Shown here one piece after another: positions 1 to 9,074 of a DNA stretch of 64,000 bases (positions within the stretch are counted from its first letter, which is position 1; each line of letters starts with the position of its first letter). Source of the stretch: an uncultured Eubacteriales bacterium (GTDB lineage Bacteria; Bacillota; Clostridia; Tissierellales; Peptoniphilaceae). Position numbers and translations under genes: made by a program. Under the pieces are notes generated by a model. That model did no database searches. It worked only from the letters and a program-made list of their open reading frames with translations, and was not told the DNA's origin. The stretch is taken from NCBI GenBank assembly GCA_900539725.1, contig UQDI01000008.1:1-64000 (forward strand). The letters are read 5' to 3'.

Positions 1-17
1 ATTTAATAGAAATAAGC

Positions 18-43
18 AAACCCAGGAAAAAATTCCTGGGTTT
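18..43. terminator. Terminator-like hairpin
   Basis: An 11-bp perfect inverted repeat (AAACCCAGGAA / TTCCTGGGTTT) with a 4-nt A loop. The following bases are only moderately T-rich (GTCTTC), so it is weak as an intrinsic terminator on the plus strand. It may close a gene lying to the left of the window or act in both directions. Confidence 0.5.
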
Positions 44-55
44 GTCTTCAGTCTG

Positions 56-81
56 AGAACATGATTAGATGTTCTTTTTTT
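56..81 (+). terminator. Rho-independent terminator
   Basis: A 7-bp stem AGAACAT / ATGTTCT with a 6-nt loop is followed directly by seven T residues. This is a textbook intrinsic terminator, presumably ending an operon that lies left of the window. Confidence 0.8.
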
Positions 82-110
82 ATGTCAAAAGCGTTTTAAA
101 ATATTATTTT

Positions 111-174
111 AAAACGAAAAACCAAGTTGTAAAAGAATATTTTTCTAAGTGTAAGATATGTCTTGACAATTAAG
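111..174 (+). mobile_element. Relic of IS481-like element, 3' end only
   Basis: These 64 bases match the last 64 bases of the complete insertion sequence at 16739-16802 with about four mismatches. They encode the same transposase C-terminus (frame reading VKEYFSKC.ICLDN then TAA). Weaker similarity continues upstream to about base 96, with a small deletion. No other part of the element is left. The relic sits between a terminator (56-81) and the promoter of the next operon. Confidence 0.85.
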
Positions 175-204
175 AAAAGTAAATTGATTTAAATATAATT
201 ATTA

Positions 205-234
205 TTGATAAATAACTTTCATATGTGATATAAT
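205..234 (+). promoter_or_regulatory. Sigma-A-type promoter for the 253-12315 gene run
   Basis: A -35 TTGATA (205-210) is separated by 18 nt from a perfect -10 TATAAT (229-234). The -10 is preceded by the TGTG extended element. The first start codon (253) follows a ribosome binding site AAGAGGTGG at 240-248. Confidence 0.8.
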
Positions 235-252
235 GTCTTAAGAGGTGGAAGT

Positions 253-438
253 ATGAACGGAAAATATTTAATTAAAACAGCATTTATTATTTTATTAGCA
301 TTCACTATAGCTAATGTAGTATACAAACCCATAGCTGCGTATACTGTTCCAGCATTACTTATTGTTGACCTTCTTTTAATTGTTGGTTTATGCACAAGTA
401 AGCCTGAGAGAAAGGAGAAGAAGATTGATGAAAAATAA
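253..438 (+). CDS. Small two-helix membrane protein, unknown function
   Basis: A 61-residue protein. Two hydrophobic stretches (about residues 6-22 and 30-46) are joined by a short loop, and the C-terminus is highly charged (KPERKEKKIDEK). It has a good Shine-Dalgarno sequence (AGAGGTGG) and directly follows a strong promoter, and its 3' end overlaps the start of the TldD gene by 11 nt. It is therefore probably translated and coupled to that gene. I do not recognise a family. The charged tail following two helices suggests a small inner-membrane protein with both ends in the cytoplasm, but this is inference. Confidence 0.7.
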   Translation: MNGKYLIKTAFIILLAFTIANVVYKPIAAYTVPALLIVDLLLIVGLCTSKPERKEKKIDEK

Positions 439-1852
439 ATTATCACAGTTCTTATTGGACGCAAATGAATGCCTTGTAAAGACAGTTGACATGCTTAGCA
501 AGGACTTTGACTATGTATCGATACTTGCTACTGATACTGACTCTACTAATTATATGGTATCAAAGAGCATAACACGTGTTGGTGAAGGCATGGATAGCGA
601 GAGAGGCTTTGTAGCACGTGTATATAATAATGATTATTATGGTGAAGTATCTTTTGATAAGCTTCAAAGCCCAGAAGAGCTCTCCAAGATGATAAAAAAA
701 GAAATTACTGAAAATTATAAATTTTATAAAGAGAACAATTTCTCTATGAGAAAATATTCTTTAATCGATGAGGAAGAATTTATTAAGGATTTTTCATCTG
801 ATTTAGAAATTTCTCTTGATGAGATGAGCGTTCAAGAGAAGATAGATTACTTAACTGATATAAAGGATAAGATGCTTAAAGAGTCTGATCTTGTTGTTTC
901 TGCGAGATCTATGTACATAGAAACTGAAGTGAGAAAGCTTTTTGTTTCTAAAAAGATGTGCTTAAATCAAGCATATACTTTTACTAGCGTTATGGCTGAG
1001 GCTGACGTTCAAAAGGACGACGACTTTAGATATGATTACAAGAGCGTAAGCAGATTAGGTGGTTTGGAAGTACTTAAGGAGCTTGACAATATCTATAAAG
1101 AAGTGGTTCATAATGCGATTGAACTTCTTGGATCAGAACTTGTTAAACCTGGCTACTATGATTTAATTAGTGCGCCAGACATCACAGGTTTACTTGCTCA
1201 TGAGGCTTTTGGCCACGGAGTAGAGATGGATATGTTTGTTAAGGACAGAGCTTTGGCAAAGGATTATGTCAATAAAAGAGTGGCAAGTGACATAACTACA
1301 ATGCATGACGGCGCCACAGCTATTGGCGAATGCTCGAGCTACAGCTTTGATGACGAAGGAACTTTAGCGTCTGACACTGTTATTATTGAAAATGGCATAC
1401 TTAGAAGAGGTATGGCTGATAAGCTATCTGCAATGTCTTTGGGCGTCAAGCCAACTGGCAATGGCAAGAGAGAATCTTTCAGAAGAAAGGCTTATACAAG
1501 AATGACAAATACTTTCTTTGAAGGCGGCAAGGACAGCGTTGATGATATGATCAAGTCCATTGACTACGGATTTTTGCTTGACGGCATGAACAATGGTATG
1601 GAAGACCCTAAGAACTGGGGAATTCAATGTACTGCCATGAAGGCGATAGAGATAAAGGACGGTAAATTAACTGGAAAAGTATTTAGCCCAGCGACATTAA
1701 CAGGCTATGTACCTGATGTGCTTGAGTCTATATCCATGGTTTCTGGAGAAATCGAAATGAATGGCTCTGGTTACTGCGGCAAAGGCTATAAGGAATGGGT
1801 TAAGACTTCAACTGGTGGCAGCTACTTAAAGTTTAAAGGGAGATTAAGCTAA
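428..1852 (+). CDS. tldD: TldD-family metalloprotease
   Basis: A 474-residue member of the TldD/PmbA (U62) family, near the usual length. The zinc-binding HExxxH motif is HEAFGH at residues 258-263. The C-terminal part is the glycine-rich beta-rich domain (ending GYCGKGYKEWVKTSTGGSYL). TldD forms a heterodimeric protease with TldE/PmbA that degrades unfolded peptides and matures some modified peptides. The next gene encodes that partner, with stop and start overlapping by one base. The start at 428 was chosen over upstream codons in the same frame because it follows AAAGGAGAAG at a proper distance and matches the family N-terminus. Confidence 0.9.
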   Translation: MKNKLSQFLLDANECLVKTVDMLSKDFDYVSILATDTDSTNYMVSKSITRVGEGMDSERGFVARVYNNDYYGEVSFDKLQSPEELSKMIKKEITENYKFYKENNFSMRKYSLIDEEEFIKDFSSDLEISLDEMSVQEKIDYLTDIKDKMLKESDLVVSARSMYIETEVRKLFVSKKMCLNQAYTFTSVMAEADVQKDDDFRYDYKSVSRLGGLEVLKELDNIYKEVVHNAIELLGSELVKPGYYDLISAPDITGLLAHEAFGHGVEMDMFVKDRALAKDYVNKRVASDITTMHDGATAIGECSSYSFDDEGTLASDTVIIENGILRRGMADKLSAMSLGVKPTGNGKRESFRRKAYTRMTNTFFEGGKDSVDDMIKSIDYGFLLDGMNNGMEDPKNWGIQCTAMKAIEIKDGKLTGKVFSPATLTGYVPDVLESISMVSGEIEMNGSGYCGKGYKEWVKTSTGGSYLKFKGRLS

Positions 1853-3132
1853 TGGATAGAATTAAAAATATTATCGATATAATAAAAGAAAATAAAGAGA
1901 TCTCTGATTTTAAGTTAATTAGGAAGAAAACATCTAGCAAGGAGCTTTTCTTAATAAGAGATGCTATAGATATGGACAGAAGCGTTGAGACTGATGACGT
2001 GAGTGTGACTATATATGCTGATACTGAAGAAGATGACAAAAAATTTAGAGGAGACTCTTCATTTAACACTGCTCCATCGGATTCAGACGAAGAAATTGCA
2101 AGAAAAGTTGCTCTTGCTTATGAGAGAGCAAAATTTATTAAGAACAAGCACTTTCCTTTAGCTGAAGGTACTGAATTAGTAGATGAAAAGGCTTATATAG
2201 ATGAGCTTGAGACTATAAAAAAGGTGAAGGACATAGTTTACAAAGACTATGGAACTAAATCTAAGATAAACTCATGCGAAATCTTTGTTAATAATATAGA
2301 AGAAAATCTTGTGAACTCAAGGGGCTGCGACTGCAAGTCTAAAAAGAGCGAGATAATTGTTGAATCAATTGCTGATGCGTGTGGTGAAGCAGGTTCGATT
2401 GAAGTTTACAGAATGTTTACTTTTTCTAAGCTAAATGAAAAAGAATTTGAAGAAAATATTTACGAAGAGCTTAAAGAGGCAGAGGACAGAGCTATGTCTA
2501 AGCCAGCTGAGCCAATCGAAGCAGTTGATGTAATCGTCACTGGTCTAGATGTTCCAGCCTTCTTTAACTTTTATAATTATCAAGCAAGCGGCTCTACTCA
2601 CTATATGAAGCTAAATAAGCTAAAATTAAATGAAGAGGCGCATAAAGGTGCTAAGGGAGATCTTGTAAATATCACTCTAAAGCCTGAAATTGAAGGCTCC
2701 GTTCACAATAGCAAATACGATAGTGACGGCGTTAAGCTAAAAGAAACGCAAATATTTAAGGACGGCAAGATGATAAATGTAGCTGCTGGACAAAGATTCG
2801 CCTCATACATGGGCATTGAAGCTACAGGTAATTTAGTAAATATCAAAGTAGCTCCTGGCTCTATGTCAATCGATGATATGAGAAAGACTAGACACCTTGA
2901 GATAAAGAGTTTCTCAAGCTTTCAAGCAGATGCTTCTATAGGTATATTTGGCGGTGAGTTTAGACTAGCTAAGTACTTTGACGGCAAAGAGACAAAGATC
3001 ATCAACAACGGCGCTTTTTCTGCTAACATCATGGAAAAAGGCTTAGATATGTATTTTTCTAAAGAGATGATGCATATAGATAATTACTATGGACCAAAAT
3101 ATATTTTAATTAAGGATGTGAACATAGGATAA
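1852..3132 (+). CDS. pmbA: TldE/PmbA-family protease subunit
   Basis: A 426-residue protein of the same family as its upstream neighbour but without an HExxxH motif, as expected of the TldE/PmbA subunit. It provides structural support and substrate binding for TldD. Family features include the central GSTHYMKL region and the C-terminal GxGGEF-like segment (GIFGGEFRLAKYFDG). It starts in TAATG directly on the tldD stop codon, so the two are translationally coupled. No partner-specific substrate peptide gene is visible nearby, so a housekeeping proteolytic role is the simplest reading. Confidence 0.85.
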   Translation: MDRIKNIIDIIKENKEISDFKLIRKKTSSKELFLIRDAIDMDRSVETDDVSVTIYADTEEDDKKFRGDSSFNTAPSDSDEEIARKVALAYERAKFIKNKHFPLAEGTELVDEKAYIDELETIKKVKDIVYKDYGTKSKINSCEIFVNNIEENLVNSRGCDCKSKKSEIIVESIADACGEAGSIEVYRMFTFSKLNEKEFEENIYEELKEAEDRAMSKPAEPIEAVDVIVTGLDVPAFFNFYNYQASGSTHYMKLNKLKLNEEAHKGAKGDLVNITLKPEIEGSVHNSKYDSDGVKLKETQIFKDGKMINVAAGQRFASYMGIEATGNLVNIKVAPGSMSIDDMRKTRHLEIKSFSSFQADASIGIFGGEFRLAKYFDGKETKIINNGAFSANIMEKGLDMYFSKEMMHIDNYYGPKYILIKDVNIG

Positions 3133-3800
3133 TGTCATACAAAGAAGATTTTATACATTTAATGCTTAAATCGGACGTTTTAAAGTTTGGCGACTTCAAG
3201 ACTAAGTCTGGAAGGATGAGCCCATACTTCATTAACACTGGATTTTTTAACAATTCTGAAGAGATAGCTAAGCTTGGCGACTTTTATGCCAAAGCTTATA
3301 TGGACAATATTAAATTAGATAAGCCTTTGTTATTTGGCCCAGCATATAAGGGCATACCGCTAGTAGTTTCTTGCGCTGTAAGTCTTTACAAGAACTATGG
3401 CCTTGAAATCGGCTACTCATTTAACAGAAAAGAAGCAAAGGACCACGGTGAAAAAGGTATATTTGTTGGAGAGACTCCAAGTGCTGACTCTGATGTAGTC
3501 ATTATCGAGGACGTAATCACTGCGGGAACTGCTGTTAGAGAGTCCATCGACATACTTAAACATTATGACGCAAAAGTTAAGGCGCTAATCATCTCTGTTA
3601 ATAGGATGGAGAGAGGTACTGGCGATAAGTCAGCTATTCACGAGCTTGAAGACGACTATGGCGTTAAAGTTTATTCGATACTTGATATAAAGTTCATCGC
3701 TGATTACTTAAGAAATAAAGAGATAGATGGCAAAGTATATATAGATGAAGAGATGTACGCAAAGATCATGAAGCATCTTGATACTTATAAGGAAAGATAA
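3132..3800 (+). CDS. pyrE: Orotate phosphoribosyltransferase
   Basis: A 222-residue type I phosphoribosyltransferase that converts orotate plus PRPP to OMP in pyrimidine synthesis. The N-terminus has the PyrE signature GDFKTKSGRMSPYFINTG. The PRPP-binding loop is VVIIEDVITAGTAVRES (residues about 121-137), and a KDHGEKG flexible loop is present near residue 100. The length is typical of the long bacterial PyrE group. It is coupled to its neighbours by one-base stop/start overlaps on both sides. No other pyr genes are present here, so the pathway must be completed elsewhere or the enzyme used for orotate salvage. Confidence 0.93.
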   Translation: MSYKEDFIHLMLKSDVLKFGDFKTKSGRMSPYFINTGFFNNSEEIAKLGDFYAKAYMDNIKLDKPLLFGPAYKGIPLVVSCAVSLYKNYGLEIGYSFNRKEAKDHGEKGIFVGETPSADSDVVIIEDVITAGTAVRESIDILKHYDAKVKALIISVNRMERGTGDKSAIHELEDDYGVKVYSILDIKFIADYLRNKEIDGKVYIDEEMYAKIMKHLDTYKER

Positions 3801-4699
3801 TGCAGATAGAGAATAAAAATCTTGAGACGGCTATAACATTTGTAATTCTAACTTTGACTATGCTATTGACCAGGTACTTAGGTGCTTTTGCGATGCCACT
3901 TGTACTTGGCGCTTACCTAATGAACTCAATCGCGAACAAGGACTACAGCTCAATATACTTATACATGGCTTCACTTGGCGTTTTGGCAATATTTTTAGAG
4001 CCGGTCTTCATATTTGAAAAGGCCATACTTGGACTGCCATTCTTAATAATTGCGGTTAAGCTGATTAAAAATAATATGAGGGGCGACAAGCTGCTTATAG
4101 CCATGACACTAACTTTGGTTGTCTCGAGCATAGCATATATAATAGTTTTAAGAGAGTATTTCGATATAAATCTCATCGAAAAGTTCAATGCAAGGCTCGA
4201 TAAGCAGATGGCGCTCGTTAACTCATACGAGGGTGAATTGGTCTTTGACAAGGACATGGTCATGATGGCGTATCAAGAGTTTAAGAAATACTTAGCAAGC
4301 ACTGTGTTTTTACTAGCTTTTGTATCGGCCTTCATAGCTTTAAAACTGCCTCATTATATAATCAGAAAAAGAGGCGACGTCAATATAACAGAGCCATTCT
4401 TAGAGGCTTTGAAGCTAAAGAAATCAGCATTTTACTTAATGCTAACAATCTTAATTATATTTATGCTAACAAACTTAGGTATAAATCAGCTTATAGTTGA
4501 CAATATATCCTTGATGATATTCATGAGTTTTGCTATACAGGGTCTATCCTTTGTAATGTTCTTATTAAAGATACGCTACAAAAAGAAGACGGCGGCAAAT
4601 TTTTACTTTGCATTTTCAATATTTTTTGTAGGAATTATGTTTTTCATGAATATTATATTCGGCTTTATTGATGGAACTACAAGTATAAGGGGTGCGTAA
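3800..4699 (+). CDS. yybS: YybS-like polytopic membrane protein (DUF2232)
   Basis: A 299-residue protein with about seven to eight hydrophobic segments and two charged internal loops. Its position directly upstream of gdpP-rplI-dnaB is the conserved YybS place in Firmicutes, and the N-terminal helix bundle resembles that DUF2232 family. The molecular function of the family is not established; a transporter-like fold has been suggested. It begins on the pyrE stop codon and ends just before gdpP. The assignment rests on topology and synteny more than on a diagnostic motif. Confidence 0.75.
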   Translation: MQIENKNLETAITFVILTLTMLLTRYLGAFAMPLVLGAYLMNSIANKDYSSIYLYMASLGVLAIFLEPVFIFEKAILGLPFLIIAVKLIKNNMRGDKLLIAMTLTLVVSSIAYIIVLREYFDINLIEKFNARLDKQMALVNSYEGELVFDKDMVMMAYQEFKKYLASTVFLLAFVSAFIALKLPHYIIRKRGDVNITEPFLEALKLKKSAFYLMLTILIIFMLTNLGINQLIVDNISLMIFMSFAIQGLSFVMFLLKIRYKKKTAANFYFAFSIFFVGIMFFMNIIFGFIDGTTSIRGA

Positions 4700-4700
4700 A

Positions 4701-6710
4701 ATGTTCAAAAAAATCGAAGCATACGTTAAAGAAAATTTAATAGAGGTAATTTTTGAGCTAGTTCTTGTCATAATGCTCATGATACTAAACATCATCATCG
4801 GCTTTATCGCACTTGTCATATTTGTCTCACTGCACATTAGGTTTTTACAAAACTTTGAAGACCAAACTACACTTAGACAAAAGAACTTTGAAAATATCGA
4901 AGAGACCATCGACTCATTAACAAAGCAAGCGGTATTCAAGATGCCATTCCCTATGGTTATAATTAAGCAAGACGGTGAAATTAACTGGTATAACAGTAAA
5001 TTTATAAAGATGCTAGAAATTGAAGATGAGCCTGAGAACAATATACTTGACGCTATATCCTCACTAAATCTTAATGAGATATTAGGAGCAGGCGATGAAC
5101 CATTAAAGATATTATACAGAGATAATTATTATCAAGTTTATGTAAATAAGGTAAAATCGAAGGATAGCAAAGACAGGGAAATGCTTCTTCTTTACTGGAT
5201 TAATAGAACTGATCTTAAAGAAGCGAAGGACACTATTGACAAGGAAAAGATAGCGACTATACTTCTTTACATCGATAACCTTGATGAAGTTAAAAGCAGT
5301 GTTGAAGACAGCCTTAGAGCGACTATCACTGGCAATGTTGAGACTGAAATTATTAACTACTTCAATGGCTATGATGCGACTGTTAGAAAATATGATGACG
5401 ACAGATATTTAATAATTGCAAATAACGAAAATCTTCAAAAGATTATACAAAAGAAGTTTGATATACTTGACAAGGTTCGTGATTTAAAGGTACAAAGCAT
5501 AATACCACTAACTCTTTCAATTGCGACGACTACTGATGGAGAGACGCCTCTTGAGCAATACGAAATCGCTAGAAATACTATGGACATAGCTTTAGGTAGA
5601 GGCGGTGACCAAGCTGTTCTTAGAAGAGGGCACAATTATGAGTACTTTGGCGGAAAGTCGAAGGCTGTTGAAAAAACTACTAAGGTTAAGGCAAGAGTCG
5701 TTGGGGGCGCGCTTAGATCACTTATTGATGATGCATCAAACGTAATTATCATGCCTCACAAAAATGCGGACATGGACGCGATTGGCTCAGCCATCGGCGT
5801 AGTGAAGCTTGTTAGAATGAGAGGCAAAACTCCTTATATCGCACTTAACTCAGTCAATATGAGTATTAGAAATATCATGGCAAGGATAAATGAAGAAGAA
5901 AGCCTAAAGGGTGTTGTAAAGCCTGAGGGGGAACTTATTGGCTTAGTCGATGAAAAGACTTTACTAATAGTTGTCGATCATCACAAGAAGTCCATCTCCG
6001 AGGCGCCAGATTTAGTCGATCAAATAAAGGACAGAGTAGTAATTGACCACCATAGAAGAAGTGGCGAGTTTATTGAATCGACTGAACTTGTATTCTTAGA
6101 GCCATATGCATCGAGTACGGCTGAGCTTGTTACAGAGCTATTCACATATATGACTGACAATGTAGTTTTAAGTAAATTCGAGGCAGAGGCACTACTTGCG
6201 GGCATCACTGTTGATACAAAGAACTTTACTGTTCAAACTGGCGTAAGGACATTCGAAGCGGCATCTATGCTTAGAAGGTTCGGAGCTGACCCAGAAGTAG
6301 TTAAGAAGTACTTTAAAGAAGATTACTTAGTTATTAAGAATAGGGCTGACATAGTTAGACAGTCTGAAATATTTATGGACGATACCATCATAGGTATACT
6401 TGAAGATAAGGTTGATAACTCAATACTTATAGCGGCACAAGCGGCTGATGAGATGCTAAGCATCAATGGCATGAAGGCATCTTTTGTTGCGGTTAAGATC
6501 TCAAATAACGAAACGCATGTGTCAGCAAGATCACTTGGCGAGATAAGCGTACAATTGATTATGGAAAAGCTTGGTGGCGGCGGACACTTGAATCAAGCCG
6601 CAACTAGGATAGACTTGTCAGTTGATTTGGCTGTTGAAGAACTAAAGAGAAAAATAAAAGAATATAAAGACGAAGAAAATGAATCTAAGAAAGAAGAAGG
6701 TGTTAAATAA
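4701..6710 (+). CDS. gdpP: Cyclic-di-AMP phosphodiesterase GdpP (DHH/DHHA1)
   Basis: A 669-residue membrane protein that hydrolyses c-di-AMP to pApA. Two N-terminal membrane helices (about residues 17-47) are followed by a degenerate PAS domain, a degenerate GGDEF domain, a DHH phosphoesterase domain and DHHA1. DHH motifs visible are [12 protein letters not shown] (from about residue 354), VDHHK (about 425) and IDHHRR (449-454), and [11 protein letters not shown] is at the C-terminus. Length and order match family members. ATG 4701 is preferred over GTG 4692 because AAGGGG sits at the right distance for 4701. CdaA and CdaR, which make the same nucleotide, lie at 43142-45206. Confidence 0.93.
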   Translation: MFKKIEAYVKENLIEVIFELVLVIMLMILNIIIGFIALVIFVSLHIRFLQNFEDQTTLRQKNFENIEETIDSLTKQAVFKMPFPMVIIKQDGEINWYNSKFIKMLEIEDEPENNILDAISSLNLNEILGAGDEPLKILYRDNYYQVYVNKVKSKDSKDREMLLLYWINRTDLKEAKDTIDKEKIATILLYIDNLDEVKSSVEDSLRATITGNVETEIINYFNGYDATVRKYDDDRYLIIANNENLQKIIQKKFDILDKVRDLKVQSIIPLTLSIATTTDGETPLEQYEIARNTMDIALGRGGDQAVLRRGHNYEYFGGKSKAVEKTTKVKARVVGGALRSLIDDASNVIIMPHKNADMDAIGSAIGVVKLVRMRGKTPYIALNSVNMSIRNIMARINEEESLKGVVKPEGELIGLVDEKTLLIVVDHHKKSISEAPDLVDQIKDRVVIDHHRRSGEFIESTELVFLEPYASSTAELVTELFTYMTDNVVLSKFEAEALLAGITVDTKNFTVQTGVRTFEAASMLRRFGADPEVVKKYFKEDYLVIKNRADIVRQSEIFMDDTIIGILEDKVDNSILIAAQAADEMLSINGMKASFVAVKISNNETHVSARSLGEISVQLIMEKLGGGGHLNQAATRIDLSVDLAVEELKRKIKEYKDEENESKKEEGVK

Positions 6711-7153
6711 TGAAAGTTATACTTATAGAAGACGTTAAAGGCCTTGGCAAAAAAGGTGAAATGGTTAATAGCAAGGATGGTTATGCGAGAAACTTCTTAT
6801 TTCCAAAGAAACTTGCTCTAGAAGCAACAGATGAGAACGTTAAACAATGGAAGGAAGAGCAAGCCGAACTAAAGGCCAAGATTGAACAAGAGACTAAAGA
6901 AGCAAATGCAATCAAAGCAGATATAGAAAAGAAAGTCTTAAAGATGAAGGCTGAAGGCGGAGCGACTGGCAAATTATTTGGCGCAGTTACTTCACAAGAC
7001 ATACAAAAGGCTTTACTTGAAAAATTTGGCCTAGATATCGACAAAAGAAAGATAGAGATGAAGGAAAATATCAAACAAGCAGGTGTATATACTGTCGTTC
7101 TAAGACTATATCCACAAATCACAGCTAATTTAAGAGTTAATATAAGTATATAG
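6710..7153 (+). CDS. rplI: Ribosomal protein bL9
   Basis: A 147-residue protein with the classic bL9 N-terminus [30 protein letters not shown] (quoted only in part: [14 protein letters not shown]), a long connecting helix rich in K/E/A (residues 45-75) and a C-terminal rRNA-binding domain starting near [16 protein letters not shown]. It binds 23S rRNA domain V at the base of the L1 stalk. It starts on the gdpP stop (TAATG) and precedes dnaB, the usual Firmicutes order. Confidence 0.97.
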   Translation: MKVILIEDVKGLGKKGEMVNSKDGYARNFLFPKKLALEATDENVKQWKEEQAELKAKIEQETKEANAIKADIEKKVLKMKAEGGATGKLFGAVTSQDIQKALLEKFGLDIDKRKIEMKENIKQAGVYTVVLRLYPQITANLRVNISI

Positions 7154-7162
7154 GGGAGTACT

Positions 7163-8494
7163 ATGGAAGTTTTAAGAGAATTACCTAACAACTTAATAGT
7201 TGAGCAGGAAGTTTTAGCTAATGCTATGCAAAATAAGACTGCTGCTGTCAAGGCCATTGAAGGACTTAATGAAGGGGATTTTTATAATGATCTTCATAGA
7301 AAGATATTCAATGCGATTAGGACTTTATTCTCTTTAAACAAGCCCATAGACCTATTGACAGTAACAGAGACACTTGAAACTAGTGAGAATGTTGATGCTG
7401 AGACCATAAAGTACATTGCGAGCATCTATGCAAATAACGAAGGACTTAGCTCAAACCAAGATACTTATATAGATATACTTAAGGAAAAGTCTATACTTAG
7501 GAGCCTTGCAGAATTTTCAGACGAGATCAAGGCTTTGTCGCTTGAAGATAAATCGCCTGCTAAGAACGTTCTTGAAAAGGCAGAGAAAGGACTTTTTGAA
7601 ATCTCTCAAGGAGGACTAAGAAACTCATTAACTGCTCTTGATGTAATTATGAGCGATACAGTTCAAACAATTATGAAGAGGGTTCAAAACAGAGGCGAGT
7701 TAAGCGGTGTAACTACAGGCTTTACTGATCTTAACTCCTTATTAGGTGGCTTCCAAAAGTCAGACCTAGTACTATTAGCGGCGAGACCATCTATGGGTAA
7801 GACAGCTCTTGCGGTTAACCTTGCTGTAAACGCAGCCAAAGCGGGCAAGAAAGTCGCTATGTTTTCACTTGAAATGAGTAAGACGCAAATCGGCCAAAGA
7901 ATATTAGCCTCGTTCGCGCAAATGAACTTATCGAGTCTATTTAAGGGCGAGCTTGAAGGGCAAGATCTTGTCAATCTGATTACTGCATCGAATGAACTAT
8001 CAAAGTACAGTCTTCATATCGATGACACGGCAGCCATTTCACTAATAGAGCTTAAGGCAAAGCTAAGAAGACTTAAGATGGAAGAGGGCCTAGACTTAGT
8101 TATTGTCGACTACTTACAACTTATGACGACTGGCGAAAGGATCGAGAATAGAGTTCAAGAAATTTCACAAATATCGAGGGGCCTTAAGGTCATAGCGAAG
8201 GAGCTGGATGTACCAGTCTTAGCACTTTCACAGCTATCGAGAGCCTTGGAGCAAAGACCAGACAAGAGGCCAAAGCTATCTGACCTTAGAGAGTCAGGTG
8301 CCATAGAGCAAGATGCCGACATAGTTATGTTCCTTTACAGAGACTACGTTTATAATAAAGAGACAGAAAATCCAAATCTAGCAGAAGTGATCGTTTCGAA
8401 GCACAGAAACGGTCCTATTGGCGTGGTTAACTTAATCTGGAAGGATGAGTACACAAGGTTCTTTGACGTTTCGAACAAGGCTTATGAAGGATAA
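7163..8494 (+). CDS. dnaB: Replicative DNA helicase DnaB
   Basis: A 443-residue hexameric 5'-3' helicase that unwinds DNA at the replication fork (called DnaC in Bacillus). The N-terminal helical domain (about 1-150) begins with EVLRELPNNLIVEQEVLANAM. The RecA-like domain has Walker A ARPSMGKTA near residue 208 and Walker B LVIVDYLQLM near residue 312; SQLSRALEQRPDKRPKLSDL and LRESGAIEQDADIVMFLYR follow. The start has AGGGGAG nine bases upstream. DnaD- and DnaI-like loaders are encoded just downstream, which suggests a coherent replication-restart cluster. Confidence 0.97.
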   Translation: MEVLRELPNNLIVEQEVLANAMQNKTAAVKAIEGLNEGDFYNDLHRKIFNAIRTLFSLNKPIDLLTVTETLETSENVDAETIKYIASIYANNEGLSSNQDTYIDILKEKSILRSLAEFSDEIKALSLEDKSPAKNVLEKAEKGLFEISQGGLRNSLTALDVIMSDTVQTIMKRVQNRGELSGVTTGFTDLNSLLGGFQKSDLVLLAARPSMGKTALAVNLAVNAAKAGKKVAMFSLEMSKTQIGQRILASFAQMNLSSLFKGELEGQDLVNLITASNELSKYSLHIDDTAAISLIELKAKLRRLKMEEGLDLVIVDYLQLMTTGERIENRVQEISQISRGLKVIAKELDVPVLALSQLSRALEQRPDKRPKLSDLRESGAIEQDADIVMFLYRDYVYNKETENPNLAEVIVSKHRNGPIGVVNLIWKDEYTRFFDVSNKAYEG

Positions 8495-9074
8495 TGACTA
8501 TAGGATAAAGCCACTCGAGCTCGAAGACGCCTACAGGTTTAGAGGCTGGGAGCGAGGTAACTATTACCTCTTAAACGATTACGACTTCATCTATGAAGAG
8601 GACTGGGAAGTAAAAGCGTGGCTCAAGACTAAGAAGGGCTTCTTTAAACGCTACTTCGCCATTTATTATGATGACAAGGCCATTGCCTACATCGGTTTAA
8701 AAAAGATAAATTACATATTAAGAAGCGCAGAACTATCCATAGTTATGGATGTCCGCTACCAAAACCATGGTCATGGCTATGCTATATTAGAAGAATTTTT
8801 GACTTATGCTTTCACTGATTTAAAGATGAGGAGTATATGGCTGGACGTAAACGCCTTTAATGAGAAGGCCATACACTTATATAAAAAGCTAGGCTTTACA
8901 AAGAAGGCCTACTACTTAGATACATACAACATTCAAGACATTGATAAGACTAGAGAAGAATACATAGAACATCAAGATGAGTTTAGAGAAGATGGCAAGG
9001 AGCTTTTGTCATTTGTCTACACTTACGAGATAAAGAGAGGTGAGTTTTTTGAGCTTCACGCTAGAGAAAATTAA
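8484..9074 (+). CDS. GNAT-family N-acetyltransferase
   Basis: A 196-residue acetyltransferase of the RimJ/RimL-like group. Acetyl-CoA binding is suggested by MDVRYQNHGHGYAILEEFL (motif A region, near residue 90) and a C-terminal NEKAIHLYKKLGFTKK segment typical of GNAT motif B. The substrate is unknown; ribosomal protein or small-molecule amine are both possible. ATG 8484 lies within the last codons of dnaB (11-nt overlap). A further upstream ATG in the same frame (8445) would overlap dnaB much more and adds residues unlike the family, so it was not chosen. Confidence 0.8.
   Translation: MKDNDYRIKPLELEDAYRFRGWERGNYYLLNDYDFIYEEDWEVKAWLKTKKGFFKRYFAIYYDDKAIAYIGLKKINYILRSAELSIVMDVRYQNHGHGYAILEEFLTYAFTDLKMRSIWLDVNAFNEKAIHLYKKLGFTKKAYYLDTYNIQDIDKTREEYIEHQDEFREDGKELLSFVYTYEIKRGEFFELHAREN

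Noticed and set aside
163..199. TTGACA in the IS relic with TATAAT at 194-199 as a promoter made by the IS end
   Set aside because: The spacer is 25 nt, far too long. The 205-234 promoter is much better.
6781..7257. 158-codon minus-strand frame over rplI
   Set aside because: Shadow of a conserved ribosomal protein gene.
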